A stretch of DNA of 44,055 nucleotides from DATBLY01 sp036555125 (GCA_036555125.1 DATBLY010000079.1:1-44055), one strand, 5' to 3'. Shown: positions 16,401 through 25,042, counted from the first letter of the stretch. Notes: generated by a model not told the origin, from the letters alone. Translations and numbers: made by a program.

Positions 16401-16847
16401 TCAGAAGGTCGCGGAGTCGATCACGAGGGTGACGGGCCCGTCGTTCAGGAGCTCCACCTGCATGTGCGCGCCGAAGACCCCCCGACCGACGGCCACCCCT
16501 CGGTCCTCGAGCGCCCGCGCGAACGCCTCGACGCGCTCGGCCGCGACCTCCGGGTCGGCCGCGCCCGTCCACGAGGGCCTCCGGCCCCGGCGCAGATCCC
16601 CGTACAGGGTGAACTGCGAGACGACGAGCGCCGCTCCCCCGACGTCGAGGAGCGACCGGTTCATCTTGCCCGCCTCGTCCGCGAACACGCGGAGATGGGC
16701 CACCTTCTCGGCCAGGCGGTCGGCGTCGGACCCCTCGTCCGCGCGACCGACCCCCACGAGGATCAGGAACCCCCGTCCGATGGCGGCCACCTCGCCTCCC
16801 TCGACGGAGACGCTCGCCCGCCCGACGCGCTGGATCACCAACCGCAT
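16401..16847 (-). CDS. dtd: D-aminoacyl-tRNA deacylase
   Basis: A 148-residue DTD that hydrolyses D-aminoacyl-tRNAs and thereby proofreads chirality in translation. The signature SQFTLYG holds the catalytic-site Thr80, and NDGPVT near the C-terminus carries the Gly-cisPro motif that rejects L-amino acids. The N-terminus MRLVIQRVGRASVSV is canonical and the length is normal. ATG 16847 has a GGAG about 8 nt upstream. It follows rel by 23 nt and is probably co-transcribed with it. Confidence 0.96.
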   Translation of the reverse strand: MRLVIQRVGRASVSVEGGEVAAIGRGFLILVGVGRADEGSDADRLAEKVAHLRVFADEAGKMNRSLLDVGGAALVVSQFTLYGDLRRGRRPSWTGAADPEVAAERVEAFARALEDRGVAVGRGVFGAHMQVELLNDGPVTLVIDSATF

Positions 16848-16870
16848 CGTGACCGCTCCGCGGGCGCCGC

Positions 16871-19117
16871 TCAGCTCGGGACGACGCGGTAGGCGTCGAA
16901 GACGCCGTCCACCCGCTTGACCGCGCTGAGGACGCTCGAGAGGTGGGCGATGTCGCCGAGCTCGAAGGTGAACCGGAGCCGCGTGATCCGGTCCTTCCCG
17001 GTCGCCGAGGTCGCCGACAGGATGTTCACGTGGTTGTCGGAAAGGACCGTGGCCGTATCGGAGAGCAGCCGGGTCCGGTCCAGCGCCTCCACCTGGATCG
17101 AGACCACGAACGAGGTGGGCTTCCCCTCGGTCCAGGTCACGTCGATCATCCGCTCCGGCTCTCGCTCGAGCGATCGCACGTTCGGGCAGTCCGTGCGGTG
17201 CACGGACACGCCCTGGCCACGGGTGACGAACCCCACGATCTGATCCCCCGGCACCGGCGTGCAGCAGCGGCCGAGGCGCACCCAGACGTCGGGCAGGCCG
17301 CGCACCATGACCCCCTGGCCCACCTCCGAGGGCTTCCCGATCCGCACCGGACGGGCGAGGGGGACCTCGGTGACGTCGTCTTCGGGGGTCCCGGTGACGA
17401 GACGCTGGAGGCGGGCCACCACCGACTGCGGCGAGACGTGTCCCTCGCCGACCGCCACGTAGAGCGCCTCGAGATCCGGATACTTCAGGTCCTCCGCGGT
17501 CTGGGCCATCATCTCCTCGGTCGCGAGGCGCTTGAACGGCAGGTGCTGCTTGCGCATCAGGCGCTGGAGCGCGTCACGTCCGTGCTCCATCGCGTCCTCG
17601 CGGCGCCCGCGCGCGAACCACTGCCGGATCTTGGTCCGGGCCCGAGGCGTGGTGACGAACTGGAGCCAGTCCTGCGACGGGCCCTCGCCCTGCGCCTTCG
17701 AGGTGAGGATGTCCACCGTGTCCCCGGTGCGGAGCTCGTAGTCGAGCGGGACGAGCTTGCCCCCCACCTTGGCCCCGATCGTGCGGTGGCCGACCTCGGT
17801 GTGGATCGCGTAGGCGAAGTCGACGGGCGTGGCCCCGCTCGGCAGGTTCACGACGTCGCCCTTCGGCGTGAACACGAACACCCGGCCGCCGGAGAGGTCG
17901 ATCTTCAGCCCCTCCATGAACTCGCGCGGGTCGGCCATGTCCTTCAGCCACTCCATCATCTGCCCGAGCCACGCGGTCTCGGCCGCCTCGCGCGCATGCT
18001 TGCCGCCCTCCTTGTAGCGCCAGTGCGCGGCGATCCCGAACTGCGCCGTCCGGTGCATGTCCCGGGTGCGGATCTGGATCTCGAGCGGCTTGCCCTCGGG
18101 GCCCACGACCGTCGTGTGCAGCGACTGGTACATGTTCGACTTGGGCATCGCGATGTAGTCCTTGAAGCGGTTCGGGACGGGGCGCCAGAGCGCGTGCACC
18201 GCGCCGAGGGCTGCGTAGCAGTCGCGCAGCGAGCCGACGGCGATCCGGACCCCGACGAGGTCGTAGATCTCGTTGAACTCCTTGCCGCGGATCACCATCT
18301 TCTCGTAGATCGAGTACAGGTGCTTGGGCCGGCCTTCGACGTCGGCCTTGATCCCGAGCTCCTTGAGCTTGTTCCGCAGGGCGTCGGTGACGTCGTCGAT
18401 GAGCGCCTGTCGCTCGCCCCGGCGCGCCTCGACCAGGCTCGCGATCTCGCGGTACGGGCCGGGGTGCAGCGTCTTGAACGAGAGGTCCTCGAGCTCCCAC
18501 TTCATCTCCTGCACGCCCAGTCGGTTCGCGAGCGGTGCGTAGATCTCGAGCGTCTCGGTGGCGATGCGGCGCTGCTTGTCGGCCGCGAGCGCCCCGATCG
18601 TGCGCATGTTGTGCAGCCGGTCGGCCAGCTTGATCAGCAGGACGCGGATGTCGCCCGCCATCGCCACGATCATCTTGCGGACGTTCTCCGCCTGCTCCTG
18701 CTCCCGGCTCTTGAACTCGATCCGCTCGAGCTTCGTCAGGCCGTCCACGATGCGGGTGACCTCGTCCCCGAAGGCCTCCTCGAGGTCATCCAGGGTGACG
18801 TCGGTGTCCTCCACCGTGTCATGGAGGAGGGCGGCCTGGAGCGTCGTCGTGTCCAGGCGCAGGTCCGCCAGGATCGACGCCACCGCGACCGGGTGCTCGA
18901 TGAAGTCCTCGCCGGACCGGCGCTTCTGCCCCGCGTGGGCGTCTTCGGCGAACGCGTACGCCCGCTGGATCTCCCGCAGGTCCGCGCGCGGGTTGTAGGT
19001 GCGCACCTTCCGCAGGACGGGCTCGATCAGCGCTGGAGGCGCGGGCTCGCCGGGCCGCAGGCGCGACAGCAGGCCGCCGCGCCGTTGTTCGGCCTTGACC
19101 TGCTCCTTGCTGTCCAC
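16871..19117 (-). CDS. rel: Bifunctional (p)ppGpp synthetase/hydrolase Rel
   Basis: A 748-residue long RSH enzyme that makes and degrades the stringent-response alarmones. The hydrolase domain has the HD motif HDTVED (near residue 95) with upstream HPVAVASILADLRLD. The synthetase domain shows RPKHLYSIYEKM and NRFKDYIAMPKSNMYQSLHT, where RxKD (near 317) is typical of bifunctional enzymes. TGS (about 400-460) and a C-terminal ACT domain (about 670-748) follow. GTG 19117 was chosen because GAGGAGG lies 4-5 nt upstream; the open frame continues to 19174 without such a site. A TACACT -10 lies at 19134-19139. Both active sites look intact. Confidence 0.97.
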   Translation of the reverse strand: MDSKEQVKAEQRRGGLLSRLRPGEPAPPALIEPVLRKVRTYNPRADLREIQRAYAFAEDAHAGQKRRSGEDFIEHPVAVASILADLRLDTTTLQAALLHDTVEDTDVTLDDLEEAFGDEVTRIVDGLTKLERIEFKSREQEQAENVRKMIVAMAGDIRVLLIKLADRLHNMRTIGALAADKQRRIATETLEIYAPLANRLGVQEMKWELEDLSFKTLHPGPYREIASLVEARRGERQALIDDVTDALRNKLKELGIKADVEGRPKHLYSIYEKMVIRGKEFNEIYDLVGVRIAVGSLRDCYAALGAVHALWRPVPNRFKDYIAMPKSNMYQSLHTTVVGPEGKPLEIQIRTRDMHRTAQFGIAAHWRYKEGGKHAREAAETAWLGQMMEWLKDMADPREFMEGLKIDLSGGRVFVFTPKGDVVNLPSGATPVDFAYAIHTEVGHRTIGAKVGGKLVPLDYELRTGDTVDILTSKAQGEGPSQDWLQFVTTPRARTKIRQWFARGRREDAMEHGRDALQRLMRKQHLPFKRLATEEMMAQTAEDLKYPDLEALYVAVGEGHVSPQSVVARLQRLVTGTPEDDVTEVPLARPVRIGKPSEVGQGVMVRGLPDVWVRLGRCCTPVPGDQIVGFVTRGQGVSVHRTDCPNVRSLEREPERMIDVTWTEGKPTSFVVSIQVEALDRTRLLSDTATVLSDNHVNILSATSATGKDRITRLRFTFELGDIAHLSSVLSAVKRVDGVFDAYRVVPS

Positions 19118-19133
19118 CGCGCCTCCTCGGCCC

Positions 19134-19139
19134 AGTGTA
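19134..19139 (-). promoter_or_regulatory. -10 element (TACACT) upstream of rel
   Basis: TACACT lies 16 nt before the rel GTG, predicting a leader of only about 10 nt that still contains the GAGGAGG ribosome site. The same hexamer is seen at alaS and pdxS. It would let rel be expressed apart from the secDF-apt genes upstream. Confidence 0.45.
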
Positions 19140-19196
19140 CGGACGTTGCCCGGCGGCGCGTCGCAGGCGACCACCGAGCCGACCTGGCGGCCGCGG

Positions 19197-19724
19197 TCAG
19201 TAGTGGATCAGCGTGAAGAGCTCGTGGCCCTGGACCTTCTCCCGGCCGCCCAGGAAGTCCAGCTCGATCAGGCAGGCGATCCCGCAAACCTTCCCGCCGA
19301 CCCGCTCCACGAGCTCCGCGGCGGCCGCCGCGGTCCCCCCCGTCGCGAGCACGTCGTCCACCACCAGGACCCGCTCGCCGGGGCTCACGGCGTCCTCGTG
19401 GATCTCGAGGGTGGCGGACCCGTACTCGAGGTCGTAGGACTCGTCCGCGGTCCTCCACGGGAGCTTGCCCTGCTTGCGCACCGGAGCGAAGCCCGCACCG
19501 AAGTGGTAGGCGACCGGCGCCGCCAGGATGAAGCCCCGGGCCTCGATCCCCACCACCTTGTCCACGTTGCCCCGCCCGAAGTGGACGACGATCAGGTCGA
19601 TGATCGTCGAGAACGCGATCGGGTCCGCCAGCACCGGCGTGATGTCCTTGAAGCTGACCCCGGGCTCGGGGAAGTCCGGCACCTCCCGGATCAGGGCCTT
19701 GATGTCCGCGACCTCCACCGTCAC
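19197..19724 (-). CDS. apt: Adenine phosphoribosyltransferase
   Basis: A 175-residue purine-salvage enzyme converting adenine and PRPP to AMP. The PRPP-binding motif VLVVDDVLATGGTAAAA is intact, and the N-terminal REVPDFPEPGVSFKDITPVL and GIEARGFILAAPVAY are characteristic. GTG 19724 overlaps the secF stop by 4 nt (GTGA). The secF-apt-rel order is widely conserved in Actinomycetota. Confidence 0.97.
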   Translation of the reverse strand: MTVEVADIKALIREVPDFPEPGVSFKDITPVLADPIAFSTIIDLIVVHFGRGNVDKVVGIEARGFILAAPVAYHFGAGFAPVRKQGKLPWRTADESYDLEYGSATLEIHEDAVSPGERVLVVDDVLATGGTAAAAAELVERVGGKVCGIACLIELDFLGGREKVQGHELFTLIHY

Positions 19725-20851
19725 CTCCGCCGACGCTTGGCCGGTGGCCGACGCTTGCTCTTCGGGCGGGGGCGCGCCGCGCCCGACGGCCGCGTCGCCG
19801 TCCGGGCGGGCGCGGTGGCGGCCACCGCGACCTCCTCGGTAGCGTCCTCGGGCGCGGTGGGCTCGGCGGGCGCCGCGACGGGTCGACCGCCGGCCTTGGT
19901 CTCCCGTACGGTGCGCCGCGCTTCGAGCTGACGGTACTTCGCCTCGCGGGCCTTCAGGATCGTCAGGAACGGCGCGGCGATGAAGATCGACGAATACGCG
20001 CCCGTCGCCACGCCGATGAACATCGCGAACGCGAAGTCCTTCAGCGTGTCCCCCCCGAAGAGCAGGAGCGACAGGATCGGCAGCAGGACGACCAGCGACG
20101 TGTTGACCGACCGCATGAACACCTGGTTCAGGGAGAGGTTCACGACGTTCGCGTACCCCTCACGCGCGACGAGCGCGGTCGACTCGGTGTTCTCCTGGAT
20201 CTTGTCGTAGATCACGACCGTGTCGTAGAGCGAGAACCCCAGGATCGTCAGGATCGCGATGACCGTCTCGGGGGTGACCTCGCGTCCGGTGAGCGCGTAG
20301 ACCCCGGCGGTGATCACCACGTCGTGGACGAGGGCGATCATCGCCCCGATCGCCATCTTCCACTCGAACCGGACCGTGATGTACAGGGTGATCGCGAGCA
20401 GGACGACGATCAGGCCGGTGAGGGCCTTGCGCGAGATCTCCTCACCCCACGTCGGGCCCACGTCCTGCACGTTGATCTCGCTCCGGTCGATCCCGGCCTG
20501 CGTCGCGAGCGCGTCGAGCAGCGCCGCCGATGCCTCCGGGTCGCCGGTGAGCGAGTCCGTGCGGATCAGGATCGTGTCGCCGTTGGCGATCTGGACGTTC
20601 GCGTCGGGGTGACCGTTGTCGGCGAGCACCGCCGTCACGTCGCCGACCGACACGGGCGTCTCCCACGTGTAGCTGATCTGCGCGCCCCCCTCGAAGTCGA
20701 TCGAGAGGTTCAGTCCCCGGACCGCGAAGCCCAGGATCGACAGCACGATCAGCACACCCGAGATCGTGAACCACCATCGCCGGTGCTCGATGAACCGGAA
20801 GTGCGGGATCGTGTGACCGCGGTAGGTCTCGATCGCGTGATGCCAGTTCAT
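19721..20851 (-). CDS. secF: Protein translocase subunit SecF
   Basis: A 376-residue RND-type partner of SecD that uses the proton gradient to help pull proteins across the membrane. TM1 (WWFTISGVLIVLSILGF) precedes the family signature LSIDFEGGAQISY, and the C-terminal half holds five membrane segments with the conserved SLYDTVVIYDKIQEN region. ATG 20851 overlaps the secD stop by 4 nt (ATGA); the open frame to 20986 is shadow of secD. The last 60 residues are an unusual Ala/Pro-rich tail ending in a strongly basic run (RPKSKRRPPAKRRRR), predicted cytoplasmic. It may touch ribosomes, nascent chains or the acidic YajC tail. Confidence 0.96.
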   Translation of the reverse strand: MNWHHAIETYRGHTIPHFRFIEHRRWWFTISGVLIVLSILGFAVRGLNLSIDFEGGAQISYTWETPVSVGDVTAVLADNGHPDANVQIANGDTILIRTDSLTGDPEASAALLDALATQAGIDRSEINVQDVGPTWGEEISRKALTGLIVVLLAITLYITVRFEWKMAIGAMIALVHDVVITAGVYALTGREVTPETVIAILTILGFSLYDTVVIYDKIQENTESTALVAREGYANVVNLSLNQVFMRSVNTSLVVLLPILSLLLFGGDTLKDFAFAMFIGVATGAYSSIFIAAPFLTILKAREAKYRQLEARRTVRETKAGGRPVAAPAEPTAPEDATEEVAVAATAPARTATRPSGAARPRPKSKRRPPAKRRRR

Positions 20852-22833
20852 CGCGATCCCCCCGCGGCCGGGGCGGGCGCCAGCTCGTGGTCGGCGGCGA
20901 CCCCGCTCTCCAGCCCGAAGCCGGGGAGGGACACCAGCCGGCGGTTCCGTGCGATCAGGAAGACGGTCGGCCGCTTGAAGAACCACACGACGAACAGGTC
21001 CAGGAGGGTCGCGACCCCGAGGGTCAACGCGAAACCACGCACGGAGCTCACGGCCGTCAGGTACAGGACGACCGCGGCGATCCCCGTCACGATGTCCGCC
21101 GCGACGATCGTCTTGTACGCGCGTTTGAACGCCGGCTGGACCGCAGAACGGGCCGAACGCCCACCGCGGACCTCGTCCTTCAGCCGCTCGAAGAACACGA
21201 TGTAGGAGTCCGCGGTCACGCCGAGCGAGATCACGAGGCCGGCGACCCCGGCGAGCGTCAACGCGTATCCGAACGTCTCTCCGGCGATCGACACCAGGGC
21301 GAGCGCGAGGATCGCCCAGATCGACATCCCAAGCCAGGCGACGACGCCGAGGAGGCGGTAGTAGAAGAGCAGGTACAGGAACAGCAGCACCAGGCCGACC
21401 ACGCCGGCGACGATGCCCTGGTGCAGCGACTCCTTGCCGAGCGTCGGGCTCACGGTCAGCACCTGCTGCGTCTCGAGCTGCACGGGGAGCGCGCCCGCGT
21501 TCAGGACCGTCGCGAGGTCCTGAGCGCGCTCCTTCGTGAAGGACCCGGTGATCACGCCGATCCCGTCCGTGATCGGGTTCTGGACGACCGGCGCCGAGAT
21601 CACGGAGCCGTCGAGGATGATTGCGAGCTGCTTGCCCTGGAGCCGCGTCGTGACCTCGGCGATCGTGTCCTTTCCGGCGCTCGTTGCCTCGAACTGGATC
21701 CGCCAGCCGACGTCCGTGCTCCCCGAGGTCGGCGTGGCGTACTGCGCGGTCGCCTTCCGGATCGCATCGCCGGTGATCTCGACCGGCCCCAGGTGGTACT
21801 TCGACCCGTCCTGTCCGAGGAACCAGACGTCGGTGTCGGCGAGCTCGTCGGGCGAGCTGGGGCAGTCGGGGGTGGTCGTGGTCGCGTCCCGGTCACAGGT
21901 GATCGGTTGCGAGGCGAACGCCGGATCCTGGGGGGTCAGCACCTGGAGCACCTCGCGCTGTTCCAGGCGGGCCGTCGTGCCGATCAGGGCGAGCAGGCGC
22001 TCCTGTCCCGTCTCCTGGAGCTTCCGTTCGGCATCCGGCCGGTCGACGAAGCAGCCGAGGTCGACGCCGGCGGAGCTGACCACGCAGAACTCACGGGTGC
22101 GCTCGGCCACGTGGATCCCGGCGATCGCGGCCTTCGCCGCGCCCTCGTCCGCGAAGCAGACGGGAGCGGCGACGTCGGCGCCGGTGATGCAGAACCGCGA
22201 GTCGGTGGTCGTGCTGAGGGCTTCCTTCGCCTGCTGCGCCTCCTGCTTCGTCGGGAGACAGCCGTAGGAGGTGTCGCCGTTCTTGACGCACCAGCTGCCC
22301 GCCGTGTCGTCCGGGTTCTCCGGCTCGACCGTCGTGGCGGCGATCGCGGCGTCGGCGTCCGCCTGGGTCCCGAAACAGACGTCCTTGACGTCGAGGGCGT
22401 CGCTGGCGAGACAGACCTGCTGGACCTGCTCCTCGGCCTTCACGCCATCGAGCGTGCTCTTGGCCGCGGCCTCGTCCTTGAGGCACCCGTAGTCCGTGCC
22501 GTCGGCCCCGAGGAGACAGAACTGCTGCTTCGCGCGCTCGTCGATCGTGCCCTTCGCGAGGCCCGGCAGCTGCACCTCGATGTTCGTCCCCGAGACGTAG
22601 ATCTGGGGCTCGCCGACGCCGAACGAGTCGACCCGGTTGCGGATGCTCTCGAGCGCGCGCTGCATCACGTCGTCGGGCGTGCCCTCGGGCGCGGAGAGGA
22701 TCACGGACACGCCGCCCTCGAGGTCGAGGCCGAGGGTGGGCTGCAGGGTTCCCGTCAGCAGGCCGACGAGCGATGCGAGCGTCAGCACGCCGACGAAGAT
22801 GATGGAGGCCCACAGGCCCCGCGTGCCCTTCAC
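20848..22833 (-). CDS. secD: Protein translocase subunit SecD with a Cys-repeat insertion
   Basis: A 661-residue SecD. TM1 (about residues 8-28) is followed by the signature LGLDLEGGVSVIL and, after a large extracytoplasmic region, ELSETQ-like P1 elements (GKQLAIILDGSVISAPVV....GSFTKERAQDLATVLNAGALPV) and five C-terminal helices with SLGVTADSYIVFFERLKDE. The normal run from VQLPG (residue 91) to ALIGTTARLE (residue 282) is split by about 180 extra residues holding five degenerate Cys-X9-11-Cys repeats. A sixth Cys pair lies at 313/324. All 12 cysteines of the protein fall in this exported region. GTG 22833 makes a GTGA overlap with the HD gene and has GGAG 6 nt upstream. The core is orthodox; the insertion is new to me. 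Confidence 0.95.
   Translation of the reverse strand: MKGTRGLWASIIFVGVLTLASLVGLLTGTLQPTLGLDLEGGVSVILSAPEGTPDDVMQRALESIRNRVDSFGVGEPQIYVSGTNIEVQLPGLAKGTIDERAKQQFCLLGADGTDYGCLKDEAAAKSTLDGVKAEEQVQQVCLASDALDVKDVCFGTQADADAAIAATTVEPENPDDTAGSWCVKNGDTSYGCLPTKQEAQQAKEALSTTTDSRFCITGADVAAPVCFADEGAAKAAIAGIHVAERTREFCVVSSAGVDLGCFVDRPDAERKLQETGQERLLALIGTTARLEQREVLQVLTPQDPAFASQPITCDRDATTTTPDCPSSPDELADTDVWFLGQDGSKYHLGPVEITGDAIRKATAQYATPTSGSTDVGWRIQFEATSAGKDTIAEVTTRLQGKQLAIILDGSVISAPVVQNPITDGIGVITGSFTKERAQDLATVLNAGALPVQLETQQVLTVSPTLGKESLHQGIVAGVVGLVLLFLYLLFYYRLLGVVAWLGMSIWAILALALVSIAGETFGYALTLAGVAGLVISLGVTADSYIVFFERLKDEVRGGRSARSAVQPAFKRAYKTIVAADIVTGIAAVVLYLTAVSSVRGFALTLGVATLLDLFVVWFFKRPTVFLIARNRRLVSLPGFGLESGVAADHELAPAPAAGGSR
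21994..22533 (-). repeat. Five tandem degenerate Cys-X9-11-Cys repeats within secD
   Basis: This segment encodes SecD residues about 101-280. Cysteine pairs fall at 106/117, 141/153, 182/192, 215/226 and 250/261. Each first Cys follows an aromatic or Val (F, V, W, F, F) and each second Cys precedes Leu or Phe. The second half of each unit is an Ala-rich likely helix (for example DEAAAKSTLDG, TQADADAAIAA, EGAAKAAIAGI). Unit length is about 34-41 residues. The pattern suggests amplification of a small disulfide-stapled hairpin-helix module. Confidence 0.8.
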
Positions 22834-23549
22834 GCCAGCTCCGCCCCGTTGATCACCAGCCGGAACCTGGCGTCCAGGCGTTCGGCGGCGTGCCGGCACA
22901 TCTGCATCCTGCCCAGGAAGATCTCGAAGTACTCCATGACCTGGCTGATCCCGGTGTCGATCGTCAGCTCGAGCGTGACGGTCCGGGCGTCAGAGTCTAC
23001 CCGCAGGAACGACTGTTCGACGGCGTGGTTGACACGGTCGTGGATATCGAACGCGATCTGGCCGGATCGGCGCACCCGGCTGCGGTGGACGTCGGACTTG
23101 TCCGCGAGGATCACGGCGGCGGCGACCGGGGACACGGCGTAGCCGTCCCCCTCTTCGTGGTTCGCGACGGCGGCCACGATGCTCGCGAGATCGGCCGGGT
23201 CCGCTCGGTGCTTCAACGCCTGATGCACGAGGAGGCTGCCGGTCTGCGCGTGCACCTCACGCGTCAGCATGTTCCCGACGTCGTGCAGATACCCCGCCAC
23301 CCTCGCGAGCTCGGCCTCGCGCTCGGGGAACCCAAGCCTGTGCAGCACCTGGTAGGCGATCCGGGCGACGAGGTTCGCGTGGCGGAACCCGTGCTCGGTG
23401 AACCCGATCGCATCCATGACCCGGTCGGCCGAGGCGATGAAGCTCGAGAGTTCGGGGTCGGCCTGCACGTCCTCGAGCGTGATGCTCGCGCCCTCGGAGA
23501 CGGCGGGCTGGTCCTCCGAGGGTTCGGGCTGACCGGGCTGCTCGCTCAC
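22830..23549 (-). CDS. HD-domain phosphohydrolase-like protein
   Basis: A 239-residue soluble protein with an HD-superfamily metal site: His57 (FRHANLVARIAY), His89-Asp90 (AGYLHDVGN), His109 (LLVHQAL), VANHEE and a later Asp in VILADKSDV. The N-terminal 20 residues are Pro/Glu/Ser-rich and likely disordered. The spacing resembles the nucleotide-phosphohydrolase type rather than the HD-GYP cyclic-di-GMP type, as no GYP is present. The substrate is unknown. It is locked between yajC and secD by GTGA overlaps on both sides, so it is made in step with the translocase. An RNase or nucleotidase role is equally possible. Confidence 0.85.
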   Translation of the reverse strand: MSEQPGQPEPSEDQPAVSEGASITLEDVQADPELSSFIASADRVMDAIGFTEHGFRHANLVARIAYQVLHRLGFPEREAELARVAGYLHDVGNMLTREVHAQTGSLLVHQALKHRADPADLASIVAAVANHEEGDGYAVSPVAAAVILADKSDVHRSRVRRSGQIAFDIHDRVNHAVEQSFLRVDSDARTVTLELTIDTGISQVMEYFEIFLGRMQMCRHAAERLDARFRLVINGAELA

Positions 23550-23932
23550 GAGGAGGTGGAGTCCTCTTCCTCTTCCTCGAGGTCGGGCTCCTCGTCCACG
23601 TCGTCGTCGAACCCGCCGTCGGCCTCGTCGCTCACGCGCCGCGCGATCCCGCTCTTCAGCATCCGGATCCGCGTCCCGGGGGCGATCTCGATCGTGACGA
23701 TCCCCTCGTCCTCGTCGATCTCGGCGATCGTGCCGTAGATCCCGGCCGTCGTGATGACCTCGTCTCCGACGTCGACGGCGGACAGGAGCGCCTGCTGCGC
23801 CCGGACCCGCTTCTGCTGCGGGCGGATCAGCAGGAAGTAGAACACCCCGCCCATGAGCAGGAGGGGGAGGAACAGCGCGAGCGCGCTGCCCCCTTGCTGG
23901 CTGTTCTGTGCGAGGAGGCCGACCATCGTCAT
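23546..23932 (-). CDS. yajC: Preprotein translocase accessory subunit YajC
   Basis: A 128-residue SecDF partner. One membrane helix (ALALFLPLLLMGGVFYFLLIRPQ) is followed by the diagnostic RPQQKRVRAQQALLSAVDVGDEVITTAGIYGTIAEID. The C-terminus is a long acidic tail (DDDVDEEPDLEEEEEDSTSS) that is unusual in length. ATG 23932 has AAGGA 4-5 nt upstream, and a TAGACT -10 (23961-23966) sits in the 93-nt gap after ruvB. It appears to head the yajC-HD-secD-secF-apt operon. Confidence 0.95.
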   Translation of the reverse strand: MTMVGLLAQNSQQGGSALALFLPLLLMGGVFYFLLIRPQQKRVRAQQALLSAVDVGDEVITTAGIYGTIAEIDEDEGIVTIEIAPGTRIRMLKSGIARRVSDEADGGFDDDVDEEPDLEEEEEDSTSS

Positions 23933-23960
23933 CCTGTCCTTCGTTCGGGTGCGGGCAGGG

Positions 23961-23966
23961 AGTCTA
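23961..23966 (-). promoter_or_regulatory. -10 element (TAGACT) of the yajC-secDF operon
   Basis: TAGACT lies 28 nt before the yajC ATG, predicting a leader of about 20 nt with an AAGGA ribosome site. It is in the only sizeable gap between ruvB and yajC (23933-24025), so this is the likely head of the translocase operon. The -35 is not recognisable. Confidence 0.45.
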
Positions 23967-24025
23967 CCTCCGCCGCCGGGCTCCCTCGGCGGACGGCGCC
24001 GGCGAGCGGGGCGTCCGACCTTCCC

Positions 24026-25042
24026 CTAGAGGGGCAGCGTGCCGGGGGTCTCGATCCTGAGGTGACCGAAGGCCCGCTCGGTGGCGACCCGCCCGCGCGG
24101 CGTGCGCTTCAGGAACCCGAGCTGCATCAGGTACGGCTCGACGACGTCCTCGATCGTGTCGGTCTCCTCCCCCACCGCCGCCGCGAGCGTCGAGAGCCCG
24201 ACCGGGCCGCCGGAGAACTTCTCCACGACCGCGCGCAGGACGGCGTGATCGAGGCGGTCGAGGCCCTGGTCGTCGACCTCGAACAGCTCGAGGCCACCGC
24301 GGGCGATCTCGCCGGTGATCGTGCCGTCGTGACGGACCTCCGCGAAGTCCCGCACCCGCCGCAGGAGGCGGTTCGCGATCCTCGGCGTGCCCCGGGCCCG
24401 ACGGGCGATCGCGACCGCGCCCTCCGGCTCGCACCCGACCCCGAGGATGCCGGCCGAGCGCTCGACGATGCGCGTGAGGTCCTCGACCGAGTAGTAGTCC
24501 AGCCGCGGGGAGAAGCCGAACCGCTCCCGCAACGGCAGCGTGATCCGTCCCGGCCGCGTGGTCGCGCCGATCAGCGTGAACCGGGGGAGATCGAGCCGGA
24601 TCGTCCGCGCCGTCGGCCCCTTCCCGAGCACGACGTCCAGGCTGAAGTCTTCGAGCGCCGGGTACAGGACCTCCTCCACCGTGCGCGGCATGCGGTGGAT
24701 CTCGTCGACGAACAGCACGTCGCCCGGCTCGAGGTTCGTGAGGATCGCCGCGAGGTCGCTCGGGCGGTCGAGGGCGGGCCCGGAGCTCGGCTGGAACCCG
24801 GCCCCCATCTCGTTCGCCACGATCTGGGCGAGGGTGGTCTTGCCCAGCCCCGGGGGACCGGAGAACAGCAGGTGATCGACCGGCTCGTCGCGCCGGCCGG
24901 CGCCGACGAGCAGCAGCGCCAGCTGCTCCTTCACGCGTTCCTGGCCGACGAACTCCGCGAGGGAGCCGGGTCGCAGCGCGACGTCGAGCTCGCGCTCGTC
25001 GGGCGAGAGCTCGGCCGCCTCGATGAGCCGATCGTCGGTCAT
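24026..25042 (-). CDS. ruvB: Holliday junction branch-migration helicase RuvB
   Basis: A 338-residue AAA+ motor driving branch migration with RuvA. It shows the opening LRPGSLAEFVGQERVKEQL, Walker A GPPGLGKTTLA, Walker B (VLFVDEIHRM), sensor 1 GATTRPGRI and the C-terminal winged-helix DNA-binding domain with the GGPVGLSTLAAAVGEE block. ATG 25042 overlaps the ruvA stop by 4 nt (ATGA). Length is normal. Confidence 0.98.
   Translation of the reverse strand: MTDDRLIEAAELSPDERELDVALRPGSLAEFVGQERVKEQLALLLVGAGRRDEPVDHLLFSGPPGLGKTTLAQIVANEMGAGFQPSSGPALDRPSDLAAILTNLEPGDVLFVDEIHRMPRTVEEVLYPALEDFSLDVVLGKGPTARTIRLDLPRFTLIGATTRPGRITLPLRERFGFSPRLDYYSVEDLTRIVERSAGILGVGCEPEGAVAIARRARGTPRIANRLLRRVRDFAEVRHDGTITGEIARGGLELFEVDDQGLDRLDHAVLRAVVEKFSGGPVGLSTLAAAVGEETDTIEDVVEPYLMQLGFLKRTPRGRVATERAFGHLRIETPGTLPL

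Noticed and set aside
24023..24034. CCCC(TAGA)GGGG hairpin at the ruvB stop as a terminator
   Set aside because: Only four pairs and no U tract.
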